Origin: an uncultured Sulfitobacter sp.
GTDB taxonomy: Bacteria > Pseudomonadota > Alphaproteobacteria > Rhodobacterales > Rhodobacteraceae
Assembly: GCA_937923365.1 (NCBI GenBank)
Contig: CALAIJ010000133.1
Span: forward strand, 1 to 17,039
Direction: 5' to 3'
Length of the DNA: 17,039 bases
Shown: positions 1 to 6,870 of the stretch, piece by piece
Layout of the letters: each line of letters opens with the position of its first letter
Numbering within the stretch: the stretch's first letter is position 1
The notes under the pieces: generated by a model
Databases searched by the model: none
Told to the model about the DNA's origin: nothing
What the model saw: the letters and a program-made list of their open reading frames with translations, nothing else
Program-made: the position numbers and the translations under genes

Positions 1-1
1 C

Positions 2-637
2 ATGGCAGCACTTGATGTCCGGCCAGAGGCGGCCCGCGTCGCTTTGCACCGCTTGCGCAATGACGGGTGGATCATCTCTGCCAAGGCGGGCCGGATCAGC
101 CACCACAGCCTAAGCGAAGAAGGCCGCGCCAAAAGCCGTGAAGCCAGCCCGCGCATCTACACCTCGGCACAGGCAGGACAGGAAGACTGGCAGATCGTGA
201 TGCTGAACCCTGATATCAACAAGACCGCGGGTGACATGACCACACGCGGGTTCATCCCAATGCTGCCGAACATCTATGCGGGCGCCGCCGACCTGACCGC
301 GCCCGCAGATGCTGCCGTCTTTGCAGGGGGTGCCGCACCCTCTTGGATGCGAGCCATGGCGATCCCCTCGGGGATGGCGACAAGCTATGCGAAGCTGGCG
401 GATGTCCTTGGGACATTGACGACCCATCTGCCGGAACCCGCGCAGATGTCATCGCTGAACATTGCTGTGTTGCGGTGTCTGGTGGTGCACAACTGGCGGC
501 GGCTGGTGCTGAAACATCCCACCCCGCCCCGCGGACTGGTAGACCCTGACGGCGACTACCACACATGCCTGACGCTGGTGGCTGATCTGCTGGCCCGCTA
601 CCCGCGGCCCCGTTTGCAGGACATTGCGCAGGATTAA
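2..637 (+). CDS. PaaX-like transcriptional regulator, 5'-truncated by the window edge
   Basis: The visible 211 residues match the PaaX-type repressor family. They start inside the N-terminal winged helix-turn-helix: a segment of the form AARVALHRLRNDGWI, then a wing-like GRISHHSLSEEG. An alpha/beta C-terminal region follows, as in phenylacetate-operon repressors. The Met at the left edge is probably internal, since PaaX proteins have about 30-60 more residues before this point, so the true start lies outside the window. The stop is 54 bp before rnd. No phenylacetate catabolic genes are visible, so the target must lie upstream or elsewhere. The ligand and the PaaX name proper are uncertain. 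The family call rests on the HTH half; the C-terminal half is less clear to me. Confidence 0.66.
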   Translation: MAALDVRPEAARVALHRLRNDGWIISAKAGRISHHSLSEEGRAKSREASPRIYTSAQAGQEDWQIVMLNPDINKTAGDMTTRGFIPMLPNIYAGAADLTAPADAAVFAGGAAPSWMRAMAIPSGMATSYAKLADVLGTLTTHLPEPAQMSSLNIAVLRCLVVHNWRRLVLKHPTPPRGLVDPDGDYHTCLTLVADLLARYPRPRLQDIAQD

Positions 638-691
638 GCCTCTCTGACGCCACGGCTTTCCCATGGCGCGCGGGCGGGCTATAGGGGGTAT

Positions 692-1306
692 ATGACACAT
701 CAAGTTTATCAAAACGATCTGCCGGACGGCCTTGATCTGGGGCCCATGGTGGCCATCGACTGTGAAACGATGGGGTTGAACCCGCATCGTGATCGCCTGT
801 GCGTGGTACAACTGTCGGGGGGCGATGGTACGGCCCATCTGGTGCAAATCGCCAAAGGCCAGACCGAAGCGCCAAACCTGTGCAAGCTGCTGGAAGACCC
901 TGAGGTCCTCAAGCTGTTTCACTTTGGCCGTTTCGACATTGCCGCGATGCTGAATGCCTTTGGTGCGCTGACCGCACCGGTCTATTGCACCAAAATCGCC
1001 AGCCGCCTTGTGCGCACCTATACGGACCGTCACGGGCTGGCAAAACTGTTGCAGGAACTGCTGGGCGTGGACATCTCCAAGCAACAGCAATCCAGTGATT
1101 GGGGTGCAGAGACATTGACGCAGGCGCAGATCGACTATGCGGCGTCTGATGTTCTCTATCTTCACCAGCTGCGCGAGAAATTCAACGAGATGCTGACCCG
1201 CGAAGACCGGATGGAGCTTGCGCAGACCTGTTTCGACTTCCTGCCAACGCGGGCAAAGCTGGACCTGCTGGGCTGGCCCGAAACCGATATCTTTGCCCAT
1301 TCATGA
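692..1306 (+). CDS. rnd: Ribonuclease D, single-domain form
   Basis: A 204-residue 3'-5' exoribonuclease of the DEDDy superfamily, cytoplasmic, which in other bacteria trims the 3' ends of tRNA and other stable RNAs. All catalytic motifs are visible: Exo I with D23 and E25 (AIDCET), Exo II with D82 (HFGRFD), and Exo III with Y149 and D153 (DYAASD). The two HRDC domains of the 375-residue E. coli enzyme are missing, which is the usual state in alphaproteobacteria rather than a truncation. The ATG at 692 has a purine-rich AGGGGG 3 bp upstream. The stop overlaps the kdsD start as ATGA, so it heads the kdsD-lptCAB transcript and is probably translationally coupled to it. Confidence 0.93.
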   Translation: MTHQVYQNDLPDGLDLGPMVAIDCETMGLNPHRDRLCVVQLSGGDGTAHLVQIAKGQTEAPNLCKLLEDPEVLKLFHFGRFDIAAMLNAFGALTAPVYCTKIASRLVRTYTDRHGLAKLLQELLGVDISKQQQSSDWGAETLTQAQIDYAASDVLYLHQLREKFNEMLTREDRMELAQTCFDFLPTRAKLDLLGWPETDIFAHS

Positions 1307-2265
1307 GCACGCCGTTTCTGGATACTGCGCGGCGTGTCATCCGCACCGAAGCGGACGCGCTGACCGCCCTGGCAGACAGCCTTGATGGCCGCTTTCGCGA
1401 GGCAATCGACATGATGAAGACATGCCGTGGCCGCGTGACCGTAACAGGCATCGGCAAATCCGGCCACATCGCCAACAAGATCGCGGCAACACTGGCCAGC
1501 ACCGGCACACCCGCACAATTCGTGCACCCCGCTGAGGCAAGCCATGGCGATCTGGGCATGATCACTGACGATGACGTGGTGCTGGCCATCAGCAACTCCG
1601 GCGAAGCACCCGAGCTTGCAAACCTGCTGATCTACACCCGCCGCTTTTCCATTCCGCTGATTGGCATGACCAGCCGTCCTGACAGTGCCTTGGGCCGCCA
1701 ATCGGACGTGGTTCTGCAACTGCCCAGCTTGGGCGAAGCATGTGGCACGGGGGTGGTGCCCACGTCCTCCACCACGATGACGCTGGCGATGGGGGACGCG
1801 CTGGCCGTGGCCTTGATGGAAAACCGCGACTTCACCGCCGAGCATTTTCGCAAGTTCCATCCGGGCGGCAAACTGGGTGCCTTGCTGAGCCGCGTGTCCG
1901 ACCTGATGCACACAGGCGATGCTGTGCCAGTCGTGGCAGAGGACGCGCCCATGGCCCAAGTGCTGGCCGAACTGAGCGCCAAGGGCTTTGGTGTGACAGC
2001 CGTGACCGACGTGGATGGCGCGTTGACGGGCATCATCACCAATGGCGATCTAAGCCGCCACATGGACACTCTATCGGGCATGGTGGCCCGCGACGTGATG
2101 ACCGCGTCACCCGTGACGATCCCGCCCGAAGCATTGGCGGAAAAGGCCGTGGGCATCATGACCAATGCCAAGATCACCTGTCTTTTGGTGGTGGATCCTG
2201 CCGCACCTGCGCAACTGGCGGGCCTGTTGCATATCCATGATTGCCTGCGTGTAGGCCTTGGATGA
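1303..2265 (+). CDS. kdsD: Arabinose-5-phosphate isomerase (KdsD/KpsF family)
   Basis: Converts ribulose-5-phosphate to arabinose-5-phosphate, the committed precursor of Kdo for the lipopolysaccharide inner core and some capsules. At 320 residues it has the standard family length. An N-terminal SIS sugar-isomerase domain (about residues 35-170) carries GIGKSGHIANKIAATLAST and the EASHGDLG segment. The FHPGGKLGALL motif follows near residue 185, and then two CBS domains (about 205-260 and 270-320) end the protein. The start overlaps the rnd stop and the stop overlaps the lptC ATG, both as ATGA. Its place directly before lptC matches the common kdsD-lptCAB order, so the housekeeping KdsD role is favoured over a capsule-specific KpsF. 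A minus-strand kdsB homologue in the same window works later in the same pathway. Confidence 0.93.
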   Translation: MSTPFLDTARRVIRTEADALTALADSLDGRFREAIDMMKTCRGRVTVTGIGKSGHIANKIAATLASTGTPAQFVHPAEASHGDLGMITDDDVVLAISNSGEAPELANLLIYTRRFSIPLIGMTSRPDSALGRQSDVVLQLPSLGEACGTGVVPTSSTTMTLAMGDALAVALMENRDFTAEHFRKFHPGGKLGALLSRVSDLMHTGDAVPVVAEDAPMAQVLAELSAKGFGVTAVTDVDGALTGIITNGDLSRHMDTLSGMVARDVMTASPVTIPPEALAEKAVGIMTNAKITCLLVVDPAAPAQLAGLLHIHDCLRVGLG

Positions 2266-2879
2266 TGAGCGCGGCGTCAGACCGCTACTCGCGGATGATC
2301 TCTTGGCTGAAGGTCCTGTTTCCGCTGACTGCGCTGGCGCTTTTATCGACTCTGTTTTTGCTGTCCCGCGATATTGATCCACAAAGCCAGATCCCGTTCG
2401 CAGACAAGGACATTCAGGACCGTCTGCGCGACCAGCAAGTCACGGGCCCTTTCTTTTCGGGCACCACGGCGGATGGCGACCAGATTTCCTTTTCCGCAGA
2501 GCGCCTGATCACCCCGCAAGGTGCAGGCACAGCGAACGAGGCGGAGGACATCCGTGCCGAGGTTCAGACAGTTGGTGGCACCGGCATCAGCCTTGTGGCA
2601 GAGCGCGCGCATTTCGACATTGCAGCCAACCGCGCGGAACTGACGGGCAACGTGACGGTTGAGACGTCGACGGGCTACAATCTGCGGTCAGAGACCTTTG
2701 TTTCGACCCTCTCGTCGCTGGACATACACGCGCCGGGCGAGGTGACGGGCACCGGCCCCACCGGAGAGTTGAAAGCGGGCGGCATGACGCTTAGCAAACC
2801 GCAAAACGGCGGCAATGCTCAATTGGTTTTCACAAATGGTGTGAAACTGGTATATACCCCGCAAGAACCGAAAGAGTAA
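2262..2879 (+). CDS. lptC: LPS export protein LptC
   Basis: LptC is the bitopic inner-membrane member of the LptB2FGC-A bridge that moves lipopolysaccharide to the outer membrane. The start is taken as the ATG at 2262, overlapping the kdsD stop (ATGATGA), rather than an in-frame TTG at 2241 inside kdsD; the adjacent ATG at 2265 is also possible. The protein has about 205 residues: a short N-terminus, one transmembrane helix at about 15-34, and a periplasmic OstA-like beta-jellyroll with the repeated pattern 'AERAHFDIAANRAELTGNV'. Similarity in LptC is generally weak, so the call leans on the anchor, the fold-type repeat and the position between kdsD and lptA. Four base pairs separate it from the lptA start. 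Confidence 0.88.
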   Translation: MMSAASDRYSRMISWLKVLFPLTALALLSTLFLLSRDIDPQSQIPFADKDIQDRLRDQQVTGPFFSGTTADGDQISFSAERLITPQGAGTANEAEDIRAEVQTVGGTGISLVAERAHFDIAANRAELTGNVTVETSTGYNLRSETFVSTLSSLDIHAPGEVTGTGPTGELKAGGMTLSKPQNGGNAQLVFTNGVKLVYTPQEPKE

Positions 2880-2883
2880 GCCT

Positions 2884-3369
2884 GTGAAATTCCTCATTTT
2901 ACCCGTTCTCCTGCTTGGATTCGCGACCACAACGCTGGCGCAAGGCACTGGCGTGGCCTTTGGCACAATCCGTCAGGACACGGGCCTGCCGGTCGAGATG
3001 AGCGCCGACAATCTGTCCGTGGATCAGGAAACCGGCAAGGCGATCTTTACCGGCAATGTGGTGATTGGTCAGGGCGATATGCGCCTTTCTGCGCCGCGCG
3101 TGCTGGTTGTCTACCGTGGTGACACTGACGGCATTCAGCGGCTTGAAGCATCTGGCGGCGTGACGCTGGTCTCTGGCCCTGATGCGGCGGAATCGGAAAG
3201 CGCTGTCTATTCCATCGACAGCGGCACGATCGAGATGTCGGGCAATGTCCTGCTGTCCCAAGGCCGCAGCGCGCTAAGTGCTGACCGCATGTCGGTGCGT
3301 CTGTCAGATGGCACGGCTCGTATGTCGGGGCGCGTGCGGACGATCTTGCAGTCGGGTGGCGGCGACTGA
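2884..3369 (+). CDS. lptA: Periplasmic LPS transport protein LptA
   Basis: Soluble periplasmic OstA/LptA-domain protein that polymerises the beta-jellyroll bridge carrying LPS between LptC and LptD. It uses a GTG start. Residues 1-19 form a clear signal peptide (K2, a hydrophobic core, then TLA before QG), so the mature protein is about 142 residues. The mature part has the LptA hallmarks: '[21 protein letters not shown]' like the family's 'I.ADxlxxdxxxgxaxFxGnV', then further strand repeats including 'GTIEMSGNV'. It is slightly shorter than E. coli LptA (185). The stop overlaps the lptB ATG as TGATG, so the two are likely coupled. Confidence 0.92.
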   Translation: MKFLILPVLLLGFATTTLAQGTGVAFGTIRQDTGLPVEMSADNLSVDQETGKAIFTGNVVIGQGDMRLSAPRVLVVYRGDTDGIQRLEASGGVTLVSGPDAAESESAVYSIDSGTIEMSGNVLLSQGRSALSADRMSVRLSDGTARMSGRVRTILQSGGGD

Positions 3370-4130
3370 TGGCACGACCCGACCTAAAAATCGCAGGCTC
3401 CGGCGCGCCGGGGCTGCGCATCGAACACCTGCGTAAGTCCTACCGCAAAAAGACTGTGATCCGCGACTTCTCCATGCATCTGGACCGCGGGGAAGTGGTG
3501 GCATTGCTGGGTCCCAACGGCTCTGGCAAGACAACGACCTTCTATTCCGTGGCTGGCCTTGTGACGCCTGAAGGCGGCTCTGTCACCGTGGATGGCAAGG
3601 ATGTGACAACCTTGCCGATGTACCGCCGTGCGCAACTGGGCATCGGCTATTTGCCGCAGGAGATGAGCATCTTTCGCGGGCTTTCGGTGCAAGACAACAT
3701 CGCTGCGATCCTCGACATTACGGTGTCAAACCGCCGCAAACGCCGCGAACGGTTGGAAGAACTGCTGTCTGAATTCTCCATCGAACACTTGCGCCGTGCG
3801 CCCGCGATGGCCTTGTCGGGGGGCGAACGTCGCCGCGTGGAGATTGCCCGCTGTCTGGCGGCTGATCCAAAATATCTGCTGCTGGATGAACCCTTTGCAG
3901 GGGTGGACCCGATCAGTGTGGGCGACATCCGCCATCTGGTGGCGGACCTGAAGACCCGTGGAATTGGCGTGCTGATCACTGACCATAACGTGCGTGAAAC
4001 ACTGGAAATCGTTGATCGCGCCTACATCCTGCACGAAGGCCGCGTGCTGATGTCCGGCACCCCGGACGAGGTTGTGCAAAACGAGAATGTACGCCGCGTC
4101 TATCTGGGCGACAATTTTCGTATTTCCTGA
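3369..4130 (+). CDS. lptB: LPS export ABC transporter ATPase LptB
   Basis: Cytoplasmic ATPase that powers LPS extraction by LptFG. The 253 residues hold every ABC motif: Walker [10 protein letters not shown] (48-56), Q-loop Q97 (YLPQE), signature LSGGE (149-153), Walker B YLLLDE (169-174) with catalytic E174, and the switch H206 (ITDHN). The C-terminal '[12 protein letters not shown]' is characteristic of LptB and separates it from the similar branched-chain amino acid ATPase LivF. It is the last gene of the rnd-kdsD-lptCAB run, and 236 bp of non-coding sequence follow. lptF and lptG are not in the window, as is normal. Confidence 0.96.
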   Translation: MARPDLKIAGSGAPGLRIEHLRKSYRKKTVIRDFSMHLDRGEVVALLGPNGSGKTTTFYSVAGLVTPEGGSVTVDGKDVTTLPMYRRAQLGIGYLPQEMSIFRGLSVQDNIAAILDITVSNRRKRRERLEELLSEFSIEHLRRAPAMALSGGERRRVEIARCLAADPKYLLLDEPFAGVDPISVGDIRHLVADLKTRGIGVLITDHNVRETLEIVDRAYILHEGRVLMSGTPDEVVQNENVRRVYLGDNFRIS

Positions 4131-4311
4131 AAATCGACCAGATTTCCGCGCATGAATTTCGCGTTAACCGTTGACTTTTCAATGATTTCGCGGCCTGATT
4201 GAAGAATGGCAACATTGCGTTCCTGTATCATCCTGCGTCGGCCTTCCTGCCAAGGCATGGTGAAAAACAACCTGAACCCAATGCCATTTCCCTGCGTCTG
4301 AACACTTTTGA

Positions 4312-4329
4312 ACACCACAAATGTGGTGT
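4312..4329. promoter_or_regulatory. 18-bp perfect palindrome in the hpf leader
   Basis: ACACCACA (4312-4319), a 2-bp AA spacer, then TGTGGTGT (4322-4329) form a perfect inverted repeat of 8-bp arms. It ends 37 bp before the hpf ATG. Such a tight centre suits a dimeric DNA-binding protein better than an RNA hairpin, although a 6-bp stem with a 6-nt loop is possible. A GAACAC sequence occurs just upstream (4300-4305) and again at the left edge of the palindrome (4310-4315). The rest of the 4131-4366 gap holds only a weak possible -35 (TTGACT, 4171-4176) without a convincing -10. The cognate factor is unknown. Confidence 0.5.
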
Positions 4330-4366
4330 CTTTGCGCTGTTCAGAAACCACAAAGAAGGAGAACCT

Positions 4367-4936
4367 ATGCGGTACCAAATCAGCGGAAAACAGATCGACA
4401 TCGGCGAAGCCCTGCAAACCCACGTCAAATCAGAACTCGGGGTCGCGGTTGCGAAATACGCAGAACGTCCAACGGATGCGAATGTAGTGTTTTCCAAGTC
4501 GGGTCACGAGTTTGTCTGCGAGGCAACAGTGCATCTCTCAACCGGACTGACCGCCTCTGCAAAGGCGCACAACGCTGATATTTATGGATCTTTTGACGAC
4601 TGCTGTGAAAAAATGGAAAAGCAGCTGCGCCGCTATAAACGCCGCCTCAAAGACCATCACCGTGCCCGCGCAGAACCCGTTGAACTTGGCGGCGCTTCGT
4701 CCTATATCCTCGCCTCCGAAAGCGATTCTGAGACGCAGGAGCCAGAGACACTTCAACCTATGATTATTGCTGAAATGCAGACGAAAATCGCAACATTGTC
4801 TGTCGGAGAAGCGGTAATGCAGATGGAATTGTCAGGCGCACCTGTGTTAATGTTCCGCAAAGAGGGACAAGACAAGGACGTGAACGTCGTGTACCGCCGC
4901 GAGGACGGAAACATCGGCTGGATTGATCCTTCGTGA
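4367..4936 (+). CDS. hpf: Ribosome hibernation-promoting factor, long form (HPF/RaiA family)
   Basis: Binds the 30S decoding centre in stationary phase and, in the long form, dimerises ribosomes to 100S. The start is the ATG at 4367, with a strong AAGGAG at 4356-4361 (5-bp spacing); an upstream in-frame codon at 4199 is not preceded by such a site. The 189 residues split into an N-terminal S30AE domain (1 to about 105, beginning MRYQISGKQIDIGEAL and rich in basic residues near KQLRRYKRRLKDHH), an acidic linker (about 110-130), and a C-terminal dimerisation domain ending VVYRREDGNIGWIDPS. The two-domain length marks long HPF, the type used without RMF. ptsN follows 42 bp later. Regulation may involve the palindrome in the leader. 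Confidence 0.93.
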   Translation: MRYQISGKQIDIGEALQTHVKSELGVAVAKYAERPTDANVVFSKSGHEFVCEATVHLSTGLTASAKAHNADIYGSFDDCCEKMEKQLRRYKRRLKDHHRARAEPVELGGASSYILASESDSETQEPETLQPMIIAEMQTKIATLSVGEAVMQMELSGAPVLMFRKEGQDKDVNVVYRREDGNIGWIDPS

Positions 4937-4959
4937 AACAAAAGGGCGCGTAAGCGCCC
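4937..4959 (-). terminator. Intrinsic terminator reading on the minus strand, between hpf and ptsN
   Basis: On the minus strand this reads GGGCGC-TTAC-GCGCCC followed directly by TTTTGTT: a 6-bp all-GC stem, a tetraloop and a T-rich tail, the textbook Rho-independent form. On the plus strand the same hairpin has a GTAA (GNRA-type) loop, is preceded by A residues and followed by GAACGCC, so it lacks the U-tract needed to stop hpf-ptsN transcription. The nearest minus-strand gene ending before it is the sulfotransferase gene, whose stop lies at 5440 on the far side of ptsN. Confidence 0.6.
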
Positions 4960-4978
4960 GAACGCCAGAGCGGACGAC

Positions 4979-5443
4979 ATGGAATTTGCAAAACTTCTCA
5001 AGCCGGAAGCGGTGAAAGTATTAACTGCAGCCTCCAGCAAGAAGCGGCTGATGCAAGACATCGGCGACTTGGTCGAGCATGCCTACGACCTCAAGGCTGA
5101 CATGGTTGTCGAAGCGCTCAACACACGCGAATCACTGGGGCCGACAGGTGTCGGCCACGGTGTGGCCCTGCCCCACGCCCGTCTTGAAGGGCTAGAGGAT
5201 GTCTGCGGCGCTTTTGTTGTCCTCGACAAGCCGGTAGATTTCTCATCGCCCGACCGCCAGCCGGTGGATCTGGCCTTTGCCCTGTTCGCCCCTGTGGACG
5301 CGGGCGTAGAGCATCTCAAGGCGCTGGCACTGGTCAGCCGCACACTGCGCAACAGCACGATCTGCAACAAACTGCGTGCGAACCCTGACGCGGCCACGCT
5401 GTATGCGATCCTGACTGAAGAGCAATCCGTTCAGGCAGCTTAA
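4979..5443 (+). CDS. ptsN: PTS IIA-like nitrogen-regulatory protein PtsN (EIIA-Ntr)
   Basis: Terminal phosphoacceptor of the PtsP-NPr-EIIA-Ntr regulatory phosphorelay, which in proteobacteria adjusts potassium transport, sensor kinases and carbon/nitrogen balance; it does not transport sugar. The 154 residues form a single PTS EIIA type-2 domain. The active-site histidine is H66 in GVGHGVALPHARLEG, matching the TGIGNGIAIPHGK context of E. coli PtsN. It follows hpf by 42 bp, a conserved partner in proteobacteria. The stop codon TAA overlaps the TAA of the convergent sulfotransferase gene (shared bases 5440-5443), leaving no room for a terminator between them. Confidence 0.94.
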   Translation: MEFAKLLKPEAVKVLTAASSKKRLMQDIGDLVEHAYDLKADMVVEALNTRESLGPTGVGHGVALPHARLEGLEDVCGAFVVLDKPVDFSSPDRQPVDLAFALFAPVDAGVEHLKALALVSRTLRNSTICNKLRANPDAATLYAILTEEQSVQAA

Positions 5444-6867
5444 CGCCAGTCATTAAACCCGAATGTGACGTAGTCGCGTTGGTAGGCTTCGGATACCAGC
5501 TTCTCAATCCGCTCGTTATAGATATCGGCCAATGCGAACGGCTGATCGGGTGCGGCGTCGCCCAGCGCAGGCGATGTATCATAGCCGACTTTCCGCGCGA
5601 GTGTCGCAAGGTCTTCGGCCAGATCATCCTCGCGCATGATCAGGTCAGGAAGCGCCAATTCCCCGAACCCCTGCAACGCCTGTGCTTGTGTGCACCAGGA
5701 CGCATCGACACGGATGGCCGTCTGGCCTGTCAGGTTACCCTTGAGGAACCGCAGGAAAGCGATGAACGCCTCTTCGTGTGCGGCCAGATCATAGCTGGCA
5801 TCCGGCCCTTCTGGCGGGATCGGCAGTTTGTAGCGCCGGATCATCGTGCCGCGCAGTTGCGGATAGCTGCCCTTGCCCGTGGTCAGGATGTGGCGGCAAA
5901 ACGCGTCATGCGCCCGCGCAACCGGATGACGCAACACCGTGAAACTGCGAAAGCCCGGGTGTTTGCGTTTCCACTGCCGCAGATCTTTTTGGCTAAGCTT
6001 AGTCTGCAAGGCATCACGGCCAACACCGTCAAGGGCTGCCATCCAGTCCATCACCTGATCTTGCGGGCCAGAGCGGAGCGGCAGATAGGCCAGACCCGCC
6101 TCTGCCGCGACCACATAGGTGGGCACGGCCGGCCCCCGCCGTGGCTCGAAATTGGGGGTGCGGGTCAGGTCAAAACGGTCGAGCTTTGCCAGTTGTCCCA
6201 GCATCTCATCATAGTTGCGCACTTTGGCTGAAACAGGGCTGGGGTTTTGCTTCTTGAGCTTGGTATCCAGACCTTCGAGGGTCTCATCAACGCCCAGATA
6301 TCGCGCGAGCCCGTTCATGACCTCGACGCTTTGCAGGTCTTCATAGGCGACATAGAACGCGGTCTGCCCGCTGCGCTGCAACCGGTTCAGCAGGGTGATC
6401 TGAAACGCCTGCAAAGCCTCCAGATGCGCTTGAAATTCTTCGGCGTCAAAGGTGGCCTGACCGGGTTTATGCGCTTTCATGTCCGTCAATTTCCACTGCC
6501 CGGTTTCCTGCGCGATCTTCCAACTGATGTAGCTTTCGACAGGGTTACGGGTCAGCACGATCTTGGCGCATTTGGGGTCGTCCACGATGGTGTCGAACAC
6601 CCGCGGATCATGGTCGTGGAAATACCGGAAACCCGCCATCGTATCGCGGGCCCCTTTGACGGCACGCAGCAGCGTCATGGGATCATCATTGCGCGCCTCA
6701 AGATCGACGCCAAGGATGGGATCCGACTGTGGATAGCCCATGAAGTGCGGGTTGAACGCCTCTCCCAGACAGCTGATCCCGTCAAACGCATTCAAATTCG
6801 CCTCGAGAAAATTGGAGCCTGTGCGCATCTCTGCGAAGACCACGAAGTGATCGAATGTGTCGCTCAT
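5440..6867 (-). CDS. Tandem sulfotransferase-domain protein (NodH/Stf0-like N-terminal half)
   Basis: A likely PAPS-dependent sulfotransferase acting on a glycan. In the N-terminal half the 5'-phosphosulfate loop is EMRTGSNFLEANL (R15-L25), and the 3'-phosphate site is VLTRNPVESYISW with R107 and S115 at the classic 8-residue spacing. This resembles NodH/LPS sulfotransferases. At 475 residues it is almost twice their usual length. The second half has another 3'-phosphate-like segment, FTVLRHPVARAHDAF (R313), but the expected Ser is Asp (D321), and I find no second RTGS-type loop. The second half may therefore be a degenerate copy used for acceptor binding or structure. No signal peptide or membrane helix is seen. 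It is the last gene of the minus-strand unit, starting 3 bp after the GT14 stop. The acceptor is unknown. Confidence 0.82.
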   Translation of the reverse strand: MSDTFDHFVVFAEMRTGSNFLEANLNAFDGISCLGEAFNPHFMGYPQSDPILGVDLEARNDDPMTLLRAVKGARDTMAGFRYFHDHDPRVFDTIVDDPKCAKIVLTRNPVESYISWKIAQETGQWKLTDMKAHKPGQATFDAEEFQAHLEALQAFQITLLNRLQRSGQTAFYVAYEDLQSVEVMNGLARYLGVDETLEGLDTKLKKQNPSPVSAKVRNYDEMLGQLAKLDRFDLTRTPNFEPRRGPAVPTYVVAAEAGLAYLPLRSGPQDQVMDWMAALDGVGRDALQTKLSQKDLRQWKRKHPGFRSFTVLRHPVARAHDAFCRHILTTGKGSYPQLRGTMIRRYKLPIPPEGPDASYDLAAHEEAFIAFLRFLKGNLTGQTAIRVDASWCTQAQALQGFGELALPDLIMREDDLAEDLATLARKVGYDTSPALGDAAPDQPFALADIYNERIEKLVSEAYQRDYVTFGFNDWR

Positions 6868-6870
6868 GTT

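Noticed and set aside
648..668. Imperfect hairpin (GCCACGG and CCATGGC) between the PaaX-like gene and rnd
   Set aside because: Contains a mismatch and is not followed by a T-run; not distinguishable from chance in GC-rich DNA.
449..1300. 283-codon minus-strand open frame
   Set aside because: Antisense to rnd, whose DEDDy catalytic residues are all intact; no domain in the minus-strand product.
4207..4218. Possible sigma-54 promoter (TGGCA and TTGC) upstream of hpf
   Set aside because: The GG and GC elements are 9 bp apart instead of the required 12, so it does not fit a -24/-12 promoter.
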